Notes under the pieces: generated by a model | What the model saw: the letters and a program-made list of their open reading frames with translations, nothing else | Told to the model about the DNA's origin: nothing | Databases searched by the model: none | Assembly (NCBI GenBank): GCA_029931535.1 | Contig: JAQPZY010001684.1 | Span: 2,729,001-2,793,000 of the forward strand | Length of the DNA: 64,000 nt | Source of the DNA: Margaritifera margaritifera | Lineage: Eukaryota; Mollusca; Bivalvia; Unionida; Margaritiferidae | Reading direction: 5' to 3' | Translations under genes and position numbers: made by a program | Shown here: positions 34,470 through 46,500 of the stretch, piece by piece | Layout of the letters: each line of letters begins with the position of its first letter | Numbering within the stretch: position 1 is the first letter of the stretch

Positions 34470-36190
34470 GCTTATAGGCGATCCTGGTGAACTGTTCATT
34501 ATGCAGATCACCTTCATACAGTTTAATTGTCAGAACTCCAACACCTAGGCAGATTTCACTATATACAACATATACCAATTCATATCGTTATAACGTAGAC
34601 ATTTTTCATTAAATTTTAGGGAAATTTGCAATATATACTCAACAGCATTCTTGTATTGTTTCAAATTTTTCAAGTTGATATGCTAATTAGATGTAAAGTC
34701 AATTAGGTCTCCACTCAATTGAATCAAAAGATTCAAGTTCGAGGTAAAATTGAATAATCAACCTGCAGTTTAATCCTAATAATTTTCTTAGTGGACCTGA
34801 AGAGAATATTCTACTCTCTGCATAAGATCAAAGGTAATCCAAAGAAGAGTCATGTTCTAATACTAGATATTAGGATTTCTATACATCCAGACTTCATCAA
34901 AATTCAAAGTATTGCTTTCAAGTGTAAAAGGAAGTGTAACGATTTGGGTCAAAGACGCTAAAAGGTTATGGTCACTTCTGAAACTGATGTCAAAAGATGA
35001 ATTTGGCAGGTGCATTATGTACTATTTTTGGTATATTTAGTCATTACATAATTGCTGAAATATGACCTTGTCTGTTCAAATACAAACAATAAATTACTTC
35101 AACAGTATTACATATATTCTCCAGCAATGACCTAAATGTTGGTGTTAAAAAATTATGACTGCAGTAAATGTTTACACTCTAAAAGAAATGTTGGTTCATA
35201 AGTTAAATAATATTTTCTTAAACCCATTAGCTCCTCTTTCAGATAATGGGCAGTCTGAAAAACTTCAGACATACAGAATATAATTTTTTTTTTTTAGCCC
35301 TTCTAGCTACCTGTATGCAGTGAAAAACAAAAAAACACACAAAATCATTATTCAGTCTTCGCCTTAGTTCTCACACTTTAGGCATTGTAACAGTTATGAT
35401 ATAACAAGAATAAACCATATCGACGCTTTTATCAGTTCTGTCCAAACCTTATAGATCATGAAAAACACTTCCTATTTGTCAAGCCCATTAAATAAACATC
35501 AACGAAAAACACTATTTGATGTGGTTCCATCAAAAGGTTTCAATTTCAATTAGAAAATGATTCTGATTATTGTCTTATATTTCTCATGGATACTAACCAA
35601 GATATTACAAATATAGTGGCTAAATTTATATATGAATCTTTCAAAAACTGTAGAACCAGACTGTCCTGTATGACTAGATTATGATAATTTGTCTTGTATC
35701 TTGTCAATCGAAATTTTCTCACTATCATTAAAATGCTTATCAAATCATACATTCATTTATTTTCACATCTTTTTTAATACACTGTACTCTGCCAATTATT
35801 TTTGTGTGCAATAAATGGAATTTAATTGAATTGAATTAACTACACATCAGTCATTACCGTGGTTAATTTTTTTCCTGCCCAGGTTGGCGAGACATAAATA
35901 CTGTGTTCTAATAGGTTAAGTTGATAATTTATGAATATCCAAGTTCCACCTACCAACAGCTGTCGGTCAAGTGTTGTTTATTAAAAATTCTTATGGACAA
36001 CTGTACACTCCAGTTAGGCCAGGTGTGACTTGTTAGGTAACAACATTTGTGGTGCTAACTTTGTCTGAATATGAAGTGGCGTGATTCACTGTTGGTCTAA
36101 CACCTTGACCAGTTTCACTATTTAACATGTACAATTCAAACTGTTATAACTTCACCATCTTTCAAAACATTTTCATTGCATTTTCACCAT
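34470..36190. repeat. Dispersed repeat pair
   Basis: Segments near 34530-34620 and 36095-36180 share a caacacct...agtttcactat...tgttataac...cattttcatt pattern, indicating two diverged copies of one repeat. The LINE end at 35354-35835 lies between them. Confidence 0.45.
35354..35835 (+). pseudogene. Decayed LINE 3' end with TTGAA-type tail
   Basis: With frameshifts, the + strand reads L-R-L-S-S-H-T-L-G-I near 35360, then H-E-K-H-F-L-F-V, then FLMDTNQDITNIVAKFIYES near 35580. This is the order found at the C-terminus of many invertebrate non-LTR retrotransposons. The fragment ends with tgtgtgcaataaatggaatt and an attgaattgaatt tail at 35821-35837, typical of such elements. It is a 5'-truncated, mutated copy. 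Confidence 0.65.
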
Positions 36191-37030
36191 GAATCAAAAA
36201 GTACCCTCTAAAAAAAGTTGTAAAATTTTAAAAAGAAATGACCAGATGTGGTTATCTCTGATTTGAGGATTTGTCAATTCTAAGAATTAGTTGAATGAGT
36301 GCTGTGACTAAAACTGATGAACCAGAAATGTGTCCATATGACATGGATACCCCTGCCAACACAATGCAATGTAAGGGCAAAGTTCTAAGTCCAAAAAATA
36401 AGCCACAACTTCGTAAACGTTTGCCAGAAAAAGTTAAAAATCAAATCTGACCCACGTTGTCTTAATGAAATTAACCAAATTTCATTTCAGTTCATGAACA
36501 CTATATTCATTCCCCCTGCCCCCAACAGATAAGGCAGATCATAAAAAAAGCTTTACCTACCACAGGTAACACTATATTGATACAAGGGAAAACTTGACAA
36601 CTTCATAAGAACACATGTATAGGATCAATTAGTATAGTGTTCAAAATTATTTAACATCTAGGAAGTACGAAAGAAAGTTTAATCTAAATGTACATAGTTG
36701 CCTTTTGTCTTGCAGATTGTACCAAAGGTAATGATATGGAAGCCAAGTTTATTTTCAAAAGGAACAGATCAGATTTTACCAACAAATTTGCCAACCAACA
36801 TTTTTTGGTAAATTAAAAAATATAATCAGGATTTTGGAATACACCATCAATCCATCAATCAGGTCTGGTTTATTTTTCATGTTATGACTGTGTATGTACA
36901 AACAAATTTGCAAACAAAATAATTCAACCTACAAATTAGTGACCTCACGATTATTTCGGCCAATCAGATTCATGGTAGAAAAGGTAAAATGTACAAGTCA
37001 AATTGTGAAATGTTCAGTGTTTATATTATT

Positions 37031-37130
37031 GTCACTTAACCTCCTAATGCTTAAGGTTTGGAATTAGGTCCACAAAACCTCATAATGTTTGAGGTTTGGA
37101 TTAGATTCACTAAACCTCCTAATGCATATA
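37031..37130. repeat. Short tandem repeat, CCTCCTAATGCTT family (copy 1)
   Basis: Two to three degenerate units contain CCTCCTAATGCTT, ggttt and attaggtccac, period about 42. The same unit forms a longer array at 39485-39650. Confidence 0.8.
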
Positions 37131-37863
37131 TTTGACAGAACAGAGCGGTCAGCTTAGGACAGATGAGGAGATTTGCAAAATTGAGTTTTGACTTAAAATC
37201 AGGAGGATTTTCATTGACCCAATTTTTAGAATGCAAATGGACAAAAATTAGAACTATTGAACAAATTTCCTTTTTTGATATTAAAATATGCAAATCTTCT
37301 CACCACATCAGTCCTTTCACAATAACTTGCTGCCTTTCATACTGTCCTTATATGTAGCACAAGGATTTTTAGCATTTCTTAGTAGATCATTGCATAGATT
37401 ATATTTTTGGCAGTCCTCGTCATTGTTCATCTCAACACTATGGATAAATGTGTTGTTATTGAATAAAGGTTTTCTCTGGAGTCAGCCTGAATTTTCCTCA
37501 GAATAGAATATGTCCTTTCAGTGTCTGCATTGGAATGTGGCAATGTTAGTACAATTCTACCGAGTCCACCAAGAAGTTTAAATTGTTTCCTGTCTGTAGG
37601 TAGATTCAGGTTGCTGACTGCCTGCCAGAGCTTATCAAGATTGGTGCTATCTGGGTCAAATTTGGGAAGTTTTTTTTAAAATCAACTTTATTGGAATGTC
37701 AGAATGCATATTCACATCCCTCTGAACTTGATTCATACCACATACATTTCTGTTTCCATCCATTATTGAATTTCATGTGATATTTCCGTTGTTTAAAATT
37801 TGGCGTTTTAGATAATGCACACTTATATATCAACAAACTTTAAATACCAACACCAAACCGACC

Positions 37864-37973
37864 TGTTTTATGTCACCTGAGCTTTTTAGTAATGACTAAT
37901 CCAACCATAATCCATTAATGTCTTTAATCCTTTCTGAATTACTTCTGATCACACAGAGTATAATCCATCTCAA
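37864..37973. repeat. Direct repeat, left copy beside the Tigger-like fossil
   Basis: This shares long identity (attaatgtctttaatccttt and following gaattact) with 39128-39226, on the other side of the element at 38044-39122. Confidence 0.8.
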
Positions 37974-38043
37974 CAAACTTTAAAGTTTAACACAGAATGT
38001 CCGAAGCCAAACTGACTCTTCTGAAAGAATTCAAGTAAAGGTA

Positions 38044-39122
38044 CAGTCAAACCTGTCCTAGCAGTCACCTGTGTTCAGCGGTCATTCTAATTTCCCCCTG
38101 GCAAATTTCTTATATAAATCCCCTGTATTTAACGGTCACCTGCTTTCAGCGGTCAGGTGTTTCTTAAACAAACCATGGTTTCACCCTGCCATAAGCAGTC
38201 ACTGGAGTGTATCAGCAGTGTCCGCTCCAAGTATGCAAATGAAACACTTCTTTTTTTTGATGAGCAAGGCATTGTTTAGATAATGGTACAGCATGTGAAT
38301 TGATGTTTAAACATTTCAACATGTCGGCTTAGAAAGCAAAGTGGTTTTTGTCCTTACATGAGAGAATTGAAGCAATTCATTTCCTGGATTGTGGACAAAG
38401 TAGTCGTGTAGTTGCAGCAGAAATGGGAGTTGGGCGAACTCGGATCCAAGGGATTATTAAGCATAAACAAGATATTATGGACAATTTTGAGAACAACCTT
38501 AATCTGGAATGTAAGAGATTATGTACAGTCACACCAAATGAGTAGAGATACATGTACACTGCACTTGTGATATCCCTTATAGTTTATATGCTACTAACAA
38601 TAGCCGCAGGAAGCTTCTTTTCACTCCCTAATCATCAAAGATCTCGCACAAAAGCAGACGGTCTTCTGATCTCTGCGAGTTTGAGCAACTGCCTAATCCA
38701 TAAATTGTTTGAAGTGTGAACATCTGTTTTCATGCCTACTTATAATGGCTGGCCTAACAAAAAGTGAGTCCTGTGTTTGACAATCACAGGTTAGCTGTCC
38801 ATTAGTAATTTTATTTAGACGCCATTTCTACTGATAAGTGATGATTTAATGTACATGATGGATTAAAGTGGAACTTTCTATTTTATTACTGTTATTTTTC
38901 TTTTTGCTAAATAGCTAAACTAAATATATGTATCTTGATAGCATACTACTACTACTAATAATAATAATGCTAATGCTATTTGGTGCATAGTACATATAAG
39001 TTTCATGAACCAAGTTTGAGAGCTGAACCTGCCTTCAGAGGTCACCTGTCTTCAGAGGTCACCTGTCTTCAAGGCCACTTTAGCCCTCTCCCATGGGTGA
39101 CTGCTGAAAACAGGTTTGATTG
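38044..39122 (+). mobile_element. pogo/Tigger-like DNA transposon fossil
   Basis: TA dinucleotides at 38042-38043 and 39123-39124 flank ends CAGTCAAACCTGT (left) and CAATCAAACCTGT (right, read inward). Both are followed by repeated cagcagtcacc and gcggtcacctg motifs. At 1079 bases it is too short for a full transposase gene, and only the N-terminal DNA-binding domain remains (38321-38545). The TA target site and HTH type fit the pogo branch of Tc1/mariner. Confidence 0.75.
38321..38545 (+). pseudogene. Transposase N-terminal HTH remnant (pogo/Tigger, CENP-B-like)
   Basis: It starts with ATG at 38321, has a TAG at codon 4, then reads KAKWFLSLHERIEAIHFLDC, with further motifs S-S-R-V-V-A-A-E-M-G-V-G-R-T-R-I and I-I-K-H-K-Q-D-I. 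The pattern L-x-x-R-I-E-x-I ... V-A-x-E-x-G-V-x-x-T-x-I-x-x-I-I-K is the psq/CENP-B N-terminal helix-turn-helix. It ends at a stop after about 74 codons with no DDE domain. It is inactivated by the early stop and truncation. Confidence 0.75.
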
Positions 39123-39127
39123 TAATT

Positions 39128-39226
39128 GTTTTATGCTGCTTGAGCTCTTTAGTAATCCAGTCATAATTCATTAATGTCTTTAATCCTTTCTGAATTACTA
39201 CTGATCACACATAGTGTAATCCAGTG
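39128..39226. repeat. Direct repeat, right copy beside the Tigger-like fossil
   Basis: This is the partner of 37864-37973. At roughly 100 bases it is far longer than a target-site duplication, so it reflects a pre-existing tandem repeat rather than the insertion itself. Confidence 0.8.
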
Positions 39227-39484
39227 ATTCAATTTAGGTTATTGTCTGTCGAATTAGCCAAGTTTCATACTTAAAGGGTAAACTAGTTCACAGTCATGTG
39301 ATCACATGAAATCTTTACCAGAAATATAGTACACTGGAAGCAAGGTGCAGAAAAAAGGAAACATTTAAGTTCTGGAATTTTTAATTTTTAAATGATAATT
39401 TTGAGTATGCAGGAGATTTCAATGAGTGACAGGAGGGACAGGAGACACCCCTCAGCTCAGGAGGAAAACATTCACATGTATGAT

Positions 39485-39655
39485 AATGCTCAAGGTTTTG
39501 GAGTAGATCCACTAAACCTCCTCCTAATGCTTCAGGTTTTAGATTAGGTCCACTAAACCTCCTAATACTTGAGGTTGCAGATTTGATCCACTAGACCTCC
39601 TAATGCTTGCAGTTTTGGATTAGGTTCACTAAACCAAATGCTTCAGGTTTCACAA
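39485..39655. repeat. ~42-bp tandem repeat, CCTCCTAATGCTT family (copy 2)
   Basis: Four to five degenerate units alternate CCTCCTAATGCTT with ggttttggattaggtccactaaa-like segments. It is the same family as 37031-37130, about 2.4 kb away. Confidence 0.85.
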
Positions 39656-39691
39656 TAAATTGAAGTAATCATCTGATAATGACAACGGAGT

Positions 39692-39950
39692 GACAAGAAC
39701 ACATTATATACTTTGCCAATCTAATATTGACAAAAACACATTATATACTTTGTCAATCTAATAATGACAAGAACACATTATATACTTTGCCAATCTAATA
39801 ATGATAAGAACACATTATATACTTTGCCAATCTAATAATGACAAGAACACATTATATACTTTGCCAATCTAATAATGACAAGAACACATTATATACTTTG
39901 CCAATCTAATAATGACAAGAACACATTATATACTTTGCCAATCTAATCCT
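39692..39950. repeat. 37-bp tandem repeat array
   Basis: About seven nearly identical copies of ACACATTATATACTTTGCCA followed by atctaataatgacaaga. Very low divergence indicates recent expansion. Confidence 0.95.
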
Positions 39951-40914
39951 CCAATTCATATTGACCCTGCTATTTACACTTATTGCTTATGCAGAAATAA
40001 CCATGATGCACTTGCTAAGAAAAGTGGCATTGTATACTTGACCCAGGCCATGTTGAATAATCTATATTTTGAAAATATATTTCAAGACATTCCTTCTCTG
40101 TATTGCAGAGCTTTTGATTGCAAAATCAACTGTCCAACTCTGATGAAAGTTATGCCTATGACTCAACAGAAATAATAACTGACATGTTACAATTTGTAGA
40201 AAGGATCAAATTTAGCATGAATATTTCATCCATCCATAAATACATCTATATCCATCTATCAATCAATCAATCAACTGTATTTGGGAAAATTTACATGTAG
40301 CAGTATTTTTATTTTTGCAACTTTTTGCGGTTGACATAACGAACATTTAACCTTGCAAAAATTTTGGGACTTTGAAAACTAGTCACTTGAAAATTGCAGA
40401 ATAAAAAAAAATTAAACAAGTGGAATTTTCCAAAATCGTAAATTGACAAAAAATAAATATTCTGAACATTTCTCCAAATATGGTGTTTATCTATCTATGC
40501 ACAGACTCTCTTAGATCAAAACAAAAGTCATGTGTCAGTTTCAGTACTTTAATGTGTCTGAACTCAACAATCCTATCTTCTTGATACAGAACTGACAAAT
40601 TAGAAAACCATACATCAATAAAGTATTCTTCTATCACAGAGATACATTAATCGAGAATAAAAACGGAAAGCCAAAAAAAAGGCATTTCTGTTCATAAGCT
40701 AAGTTAATAGCAATAGGTTAAAGGTTGTTATTATGCATTCCTCTGTTAGAATATGTAACAAGAGTACCATGAATGGCACATTAAATGCCCACCCTGCGTT
40801 TAATAGTCCTGTATGTAGGCACTAGTTGGGCTTGGTTTACTCTGGAGATTATTGATCAATGGGTGTCAATGACCTGGACCTTTTGTCAAGGTATGCCGTC
40901 TTGAACTAAACTTG

Positions 40915-41770
40915 CTGTGCAGAAACTATTCCTTTTCTATTAGACCTGCCATGACTATAATCTTTGACCTTTAAACCCCAAATTTATAGGTTTCTTTATT
41001 ACCCTAAGTGCAAGCCATCGTAAGTTTGATCAAGAAACTTGCTCTAAAACAAGTAATTCTGCAAAACCCATTTTTTGGTCTAGAACTAAAGGTATTATGC
41101 AAAAACCATTCTTCTTCTTTCAGTTCCACTGACCTTCACCTTTGAACCCAAACTCAATAGGCTTCTATCTTACCCAAAGTGTAAAGTCATCTGCAAACTT
41201 TGGTGAAGGTACATAGTCGAGAAATTTTTGTTCTGGAATCATTTTTCTTTCTTCAGCCAGTGACTTGACCATTTGACCTCAAAATCAATATGTTTTTACT
41301 TTACTCCAAGTGCAAGACATTCACAAGTTCAGTCCAGGTCTGTGATGTAGAACTCAAGTTGTTGTGCAGAAATAATTTTTCTTCAGTCAGTGACCTCAAC
41401 CTTTGACCTTAAAATCAATAGGAAGTGCAAGTCATACACAAAGTTTGGTCTCAGTCTGTGATCTAGAACTAATATTATTGTGCAGAAATAATTCTTTTCT
41501 TTCCGTCACAGTGTCTCTGACATTTGACCTCCAAATCAATAGGCTTCTTCCATACCCCAAGTGCAGGCCACCCAAAAAGTTTGTCCAAGTGTGTGATGCA
41601 GAACTAATGTTACTATGAGAAAAACATTTTTCTTCTTTCAGTCCATGATCTTGACCTCTGGAGCTCAAGATCACTAGGCTTTTTCCTTACCCTAAGTGAT
41701 AGCTATTCACAAAGGTTGGTAACAATAGATTGTTTAGAATGCTAGTTATTGTGTGAAAATGAAATAGGAA
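40915..41770. repeat. Degenerate ~110-bp tandem repeat with TGACCTTTGACC-like motifs
   Basis: Units recur with the order cctttgacc, caatagg, ttctt, ccaagtgcaag, cacaaagtttgg, gtgatgtagaact, tgtgcagaaa, ttctttcagtca. About seven copies occur, each clearly diverged. The array ends with a ggacaacatcgtaacataat tail shared with the repeat around 54951-55010. Confidence 0.8.
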
Positions 41771-42526
41771 ACAGATGAATTGACATATGGATGGACAACA
41801 TCGTAACATAATACACTTCACCTTATGGCGGCCATGTGACAAGAAGCCTGTAATAAATGCTACAGGTTGGATAAAAGCAGTACTGGATTGAGTTGTACTT
41901 CTACTGCTTGACAATCAATCTTGTAGCTATTAAGGTTAAGTTAAAATATACTCATATGGGGTCTTATCAAGAGTAAATGAATCTAATGTGCATCCATCCC
42001 ATGTCTGTTAATTACCACTTCAATGTGACTTCTACCTTCAAACTTTTCTTTTCTCCATTTAAACCACATCCAAGCATAAAACAAATGTTTCCTTATGAAA
42101 CAATCTTGTTATAGCATTGAATAATGAACTGGTTAAGGTTAGGATTTCATTTTTTCTCTATGTAATGTGTTGCAAAAATTCTTTTTTCGAAAGAGAAATT
42201 TTGCATTTCAATGCATCACAGAACTTAAAAATGCCCTGCATTATGAACACATGTATAATAAGCTAGCCATGGCCTGAATGTCGTCCCCCCAACTCCAACC
42301 CCCAAGTTTCAGTAACAAGGGCAGTAAAAAACCTCAAGATTGAGGTTAACACACCCATTGATGCCAAAGTGATCACTATGTTGAGCTTCCACCATGGCTG
42401 GCTCAATATTTTAAATTTCCTAGGATTACTGAAATCATATGCAGACATTAATTACTAAAGAAAAACATTGGTATAATACAAAAGAAGACAGAAAATAGGA
42501 AGAAAAAACCTGAGACTTGCACAAAT

Positions 42527-43415
42527 TTTATTAAGTATAACCCAATATAGATTCTATCTTTTCTGAACAAAGACAGCAGTCCATTTCATGCATTTGGCTA
42601 ATAAAAATAAACGCTTTGTGAAGTTGAGTTCAATACCATTACAGACTGATCAGAGATCTAATCAATTTGGAATGAGTTCAAACCACTTCAATAAAGTTTA
42701 ACATGAAGAAGTAAAAGGTGACAAAAAAATCTCATCAATTCATAAATGCCATGTACAACATGCAAAGAGAAATCTCAAGACATCATGTTGTGGGCTATTC
42801 CATTTAGAGAAGTATGATGGGAATGAAATTCACTTAAGCAAAGTACATTTTCTTAATCTGCCCTTGCATGTTTATATAGGACAGTTCCTTAACAATATGA
42901 ACCTAATGCCATGTCTTAAGTTACATAATCATAGAAATTTCTACAGAGAAAATACATTTTAATATACAAATATAATTACTGAGAGACAATAAGGGTTAGC
43001 AAAAAGATCATGCAATGCCACTTTTGTGGGAGATATATTGGCTATATGCCAGTAAGATGACCTGAAATAAATACATTATCTGAAAATTTTTTTAAAAGAA
43101 CACTACCTAAAATTTAAAGCACAATTTATCTTCTTGTTTGTCATTCAAATTTTAAGCCAACAAATTTCATTTAAATCCAGTCAACAAGTGAAAAGAAATA
43201 TTGGAAAATTAATTTTGCACTAACAGACTTTAGTGAAGTAAAAATTGATAATATAAATAAGTATGAAGAACATGCACAGTAGAAATAAAGCACCAAGTTG
43301 ACTGCTGTTGATCAGTTAATGTGGAGATTATCACTAATTTTTCTTCCATAGCATAAAGTGTTTATGTTTCGATATTCATTCCTCCAACACAAGAATAAAA
43401 TGGGTATTCATGATT
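42527..43415 (-). other. Probable 3' UTR of the aldolase gene
   Basis: About 0.9 kb of AT-rich DNA downstream of the stop has no obvious repeat structure. Candidate poly(A) hexamers on the - strand are ATTAAA at about 42958-42963 and AATAAA at 42527-42532. The choice between them cannot be made here. Confidence 0.35.
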
Positions 43416-43508
43416 CTAATAAGCATGTTTCGCAACAAAAAGAGACTTCCCAGCGGCAAGGCTGCCCTCATCACCTTTGTACTGTCCAAGACCTGCCTGT
43501 CCATTGGA
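43416..43508 (-). CDS. ALDO: Aldolase terminal coding exon
   Basis: The exon has acceptor cttttcag, 30 codons and a TAG. It encodes [20 protein letters not shown] then [10 protein letters not shown]. The C-terminal Tyr, needed for full activity on fructose 1,6-bisphosphate, is present. The variable isozyme-specific tail before it is glycine-rich, as in other animal aldolases. Confidence 0.93.
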   Translation of the reverse strand, partial: SNGQAGLGQYKGDEGSLAAGKSLFVAKHAY

Positions 43509-46500
43509 CTGAAAAGTGAAAGTAGTTAAATTATTACAAACACAAAGTTATCCAAAGATAAAGCAACCTACAATATTAACTGCTATTCTGAGGAGTCAAA
43601 TAAATATGAAAGTAATAACTTTGTGTTACTTAGATTGTAAATGATAATGTAAAGAATATTCTAATAATCTTCAGTCATTTCTTATTTAGTATATTCAGTA
43701 TGACAATCTCCATGACAAATTACTGTCATCTTAACCAGATACAGAGGTAGGGTCACAGAAAATTTTGGTAGAAAGTAAATTTTTTAGTATATTGTTTCTT
43801 CATGAATACTTACCAAATCACATTAATGTTAGGAAATAAACTGTGCCACCTCTGGAATTGAGCACTCCCATAAAGACTAAAAAGTCGACCTAACTGCAAA
43901 CCCTAACCCAGATAAACTGAGCTCAATGCAAATATAAGCACAAATCACTTAACCATGAAATATAGGTCACAGTGACCTAGTTTTCATTAATGGCCGAAAA
44001 ACTTTTCATGATGCAATTACAAGCCAAGTTATGTGACTCCACTGGGAATGGTGCCTGAGAAACTGAACTAAATGCAAGTTACCCAAATCAATGGAATGTG
44101 AAACATAGGTCAAACTGACCCAATATTTGCAGAAACATGTAGTACTCCACATGAAACATCTAAACACCAAACCATGCAACTCGATCAGCAACAGTGTCTG
44201 CGAGAATAAACTGAAATGCAAACCCTAACTTAAATGTTGATGCCAGACAAATGGACATCAATCCACAAGTGGGAATTGCTTCGCAATCTGGCCAAAAAGG
44301 TTGTGAAGTTTAGCTTAGGCACATACGTGCATCCACATGAAAATAAGTGGTTGGTCACCTCAACAGTTTTTTAAAAAAATACAAAGAACCAGAGAAAGGA
44401 TATACAAATGCACAGGAAGGGAGCTCCAAATCTGCTGTTTCATATGACAATGGGATGCATTAAAAGTTAACACTGCACTCCATATCAACAAAATCACATG
44501 GTATGTATCAAGCTGGTCAAATGGCTAGATGCCATCACAATGGCAAAAGCAGTGAACACTTTTATCACAATTCCAACATGACAAGAGCTGTGTTTGACTA
44601 ACATGTCTTACCCCTTAAAGCAGCACTCCATTCCCAGTCATACATGTATTGTTTCATAAATAGAAGGGCATAACTCCACCCAAATTTGTTTCAGAAGAGT
44701 GAAATATTGTGAGATACCTACAAGTTATGATAAACAAAAGCCTAAACATTAGACTGGTCTGTGTCAAATGCTTTCTGACTAACAATGATAACAAAATTAT
44801 TGGGGATATACAAATTGAAAGAGTCATAACATATCAAAATTTACTCAAGACGTGAAGAAACCTGTCAGCTACAATAGAGGATGCAGGTCCTGCACATGGA
44901 TTTACCAAACTCTTCCACTTCTGTGTATACTCAGATTTTGAAGTTGCAATTTTGATTATGGATGTCATTAAAAGTAGATGTATTGTGAAAATTTAACAAA
45001 TTATTGATTCTGAAAGAGATAAAACTTGCACTTGAGTGTGAACTCAAGTTAGGAGGCTTTGTGAAGATAGGACCAGGTCCACAACACTTGGAATGCCTAT
45101 TTCACTGATCATGGAATGGATGATTATATGGACGTTTGCTTGACCAGGCAGACAGATTACATCAATAAGATTAACTGCATTGAAAAGGGTGAAGATTGAG
45201 AAAGAACAAAGAAAAAAAAAAAAAAACAAGTAAAGGACACTAACCCTGGCTCTCTTCAACAATTCTTGCTGTGCAGCGGCTACATTTTCTTTCTTGCCTT
45301 GCCATGCCTGCAATACACTGGCCTGAAGAGCACGGCCATAGGAGAAGGTGAGAGCCCAGGGTTTCTTTCCAGGGAAGCTATTGATAGCATTCAGGTTGAT
45401 GGATGCATCCACTTCGGACTGTCCACCAGACAAGAAGGTAATTCCTGTTTAAAAGATATCACTTTTATATTTTTATGACAATTGCACCACAAGTGAAATC
45501 AAATGATTACTTAAAGGGTAATTTTGTCAATTTTAAAGAACATAATACCATAGTACATATTTTGCATATTTTCAATCTTTCACAATCATTTCATTAAAGA
45601 AATTTCAAAGCTACTTATTCAATAGCTTTAACGCTCAAGACCTAATTATGACCCCATAAAAAAAATGTAGTTTATTCATTATTTAGACTTTTTAAAAGGA
45701 AAAAAAACTTTGAAGACAATGCTTATAAGATTTAGGATGTTTAGGAAAGAAAATTTTGTTTAAAACTTACTGGAAACTAATTAACAACAGCACTCCAAGT
45801 ACCTACCTTCCAATCTTCAGTAGCCTAAAGGCGGCCTACATGAAAATTTTAGTGGCCATTTCAAATTTTTTCATTAGCTTGAACACTGAGAACAGAAATC
45901 AACTGAGTGGGAAATTAATGGTAGAAGATGACAAAAAGTGAAGGTTTTAGTTAAAGAAATAAAGGAAAATTATAACAAGAGTGTGATCAACGATTTCTCC
46001 ATTTTCAGTAGTCTCCAGTAGCCATTGTAAACATTAATTATCATGCCAAAATTAACTTCAGACTAAAGTTCTACTGATAATATAATGTTGGCCCCTTTTG
46101 TAACTAAAGTTGTTTGCAACTTTTGGTTCTCTTTACATTTAAAACTTTTAATCTTTTCAAAATTTAGCATTTTAACTTTTGACTGGCTACCTACATATCT
46201 ACCTTCTGGGCATAAAAGACCTTAGACAATAAAAAAAACATTCTTTTGTATGATATCAAAGTAGATGTACTATAATGAGTTGATAAAAACCAGAGTAATG
46301 TTGTTTTTGAATTGTTTCTTTTTAAATCCTTGTTCTTACTTTCCACCCCTAGAAGCCAAATTTTACTGGTTAAAAGTCACAGGCTTTGAGTGACAGCCAG
46401 TAGTACAAGCGCAGTTCATGCATCAATAATTACCTTGATTAGCCACTACTGATGACGCCTCACATGAAAAGCACGCAGCATGCAGTCCAGTTATCTAACT

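Noticed and set aside
41403..41618. Nuclear-receptor DR1 sites from TGACCTTTGACC-like phrases
   Set aside because: The phrases vary among units and no copy is a clean direct repeat; weaker than the ERE-like palindromes reported.
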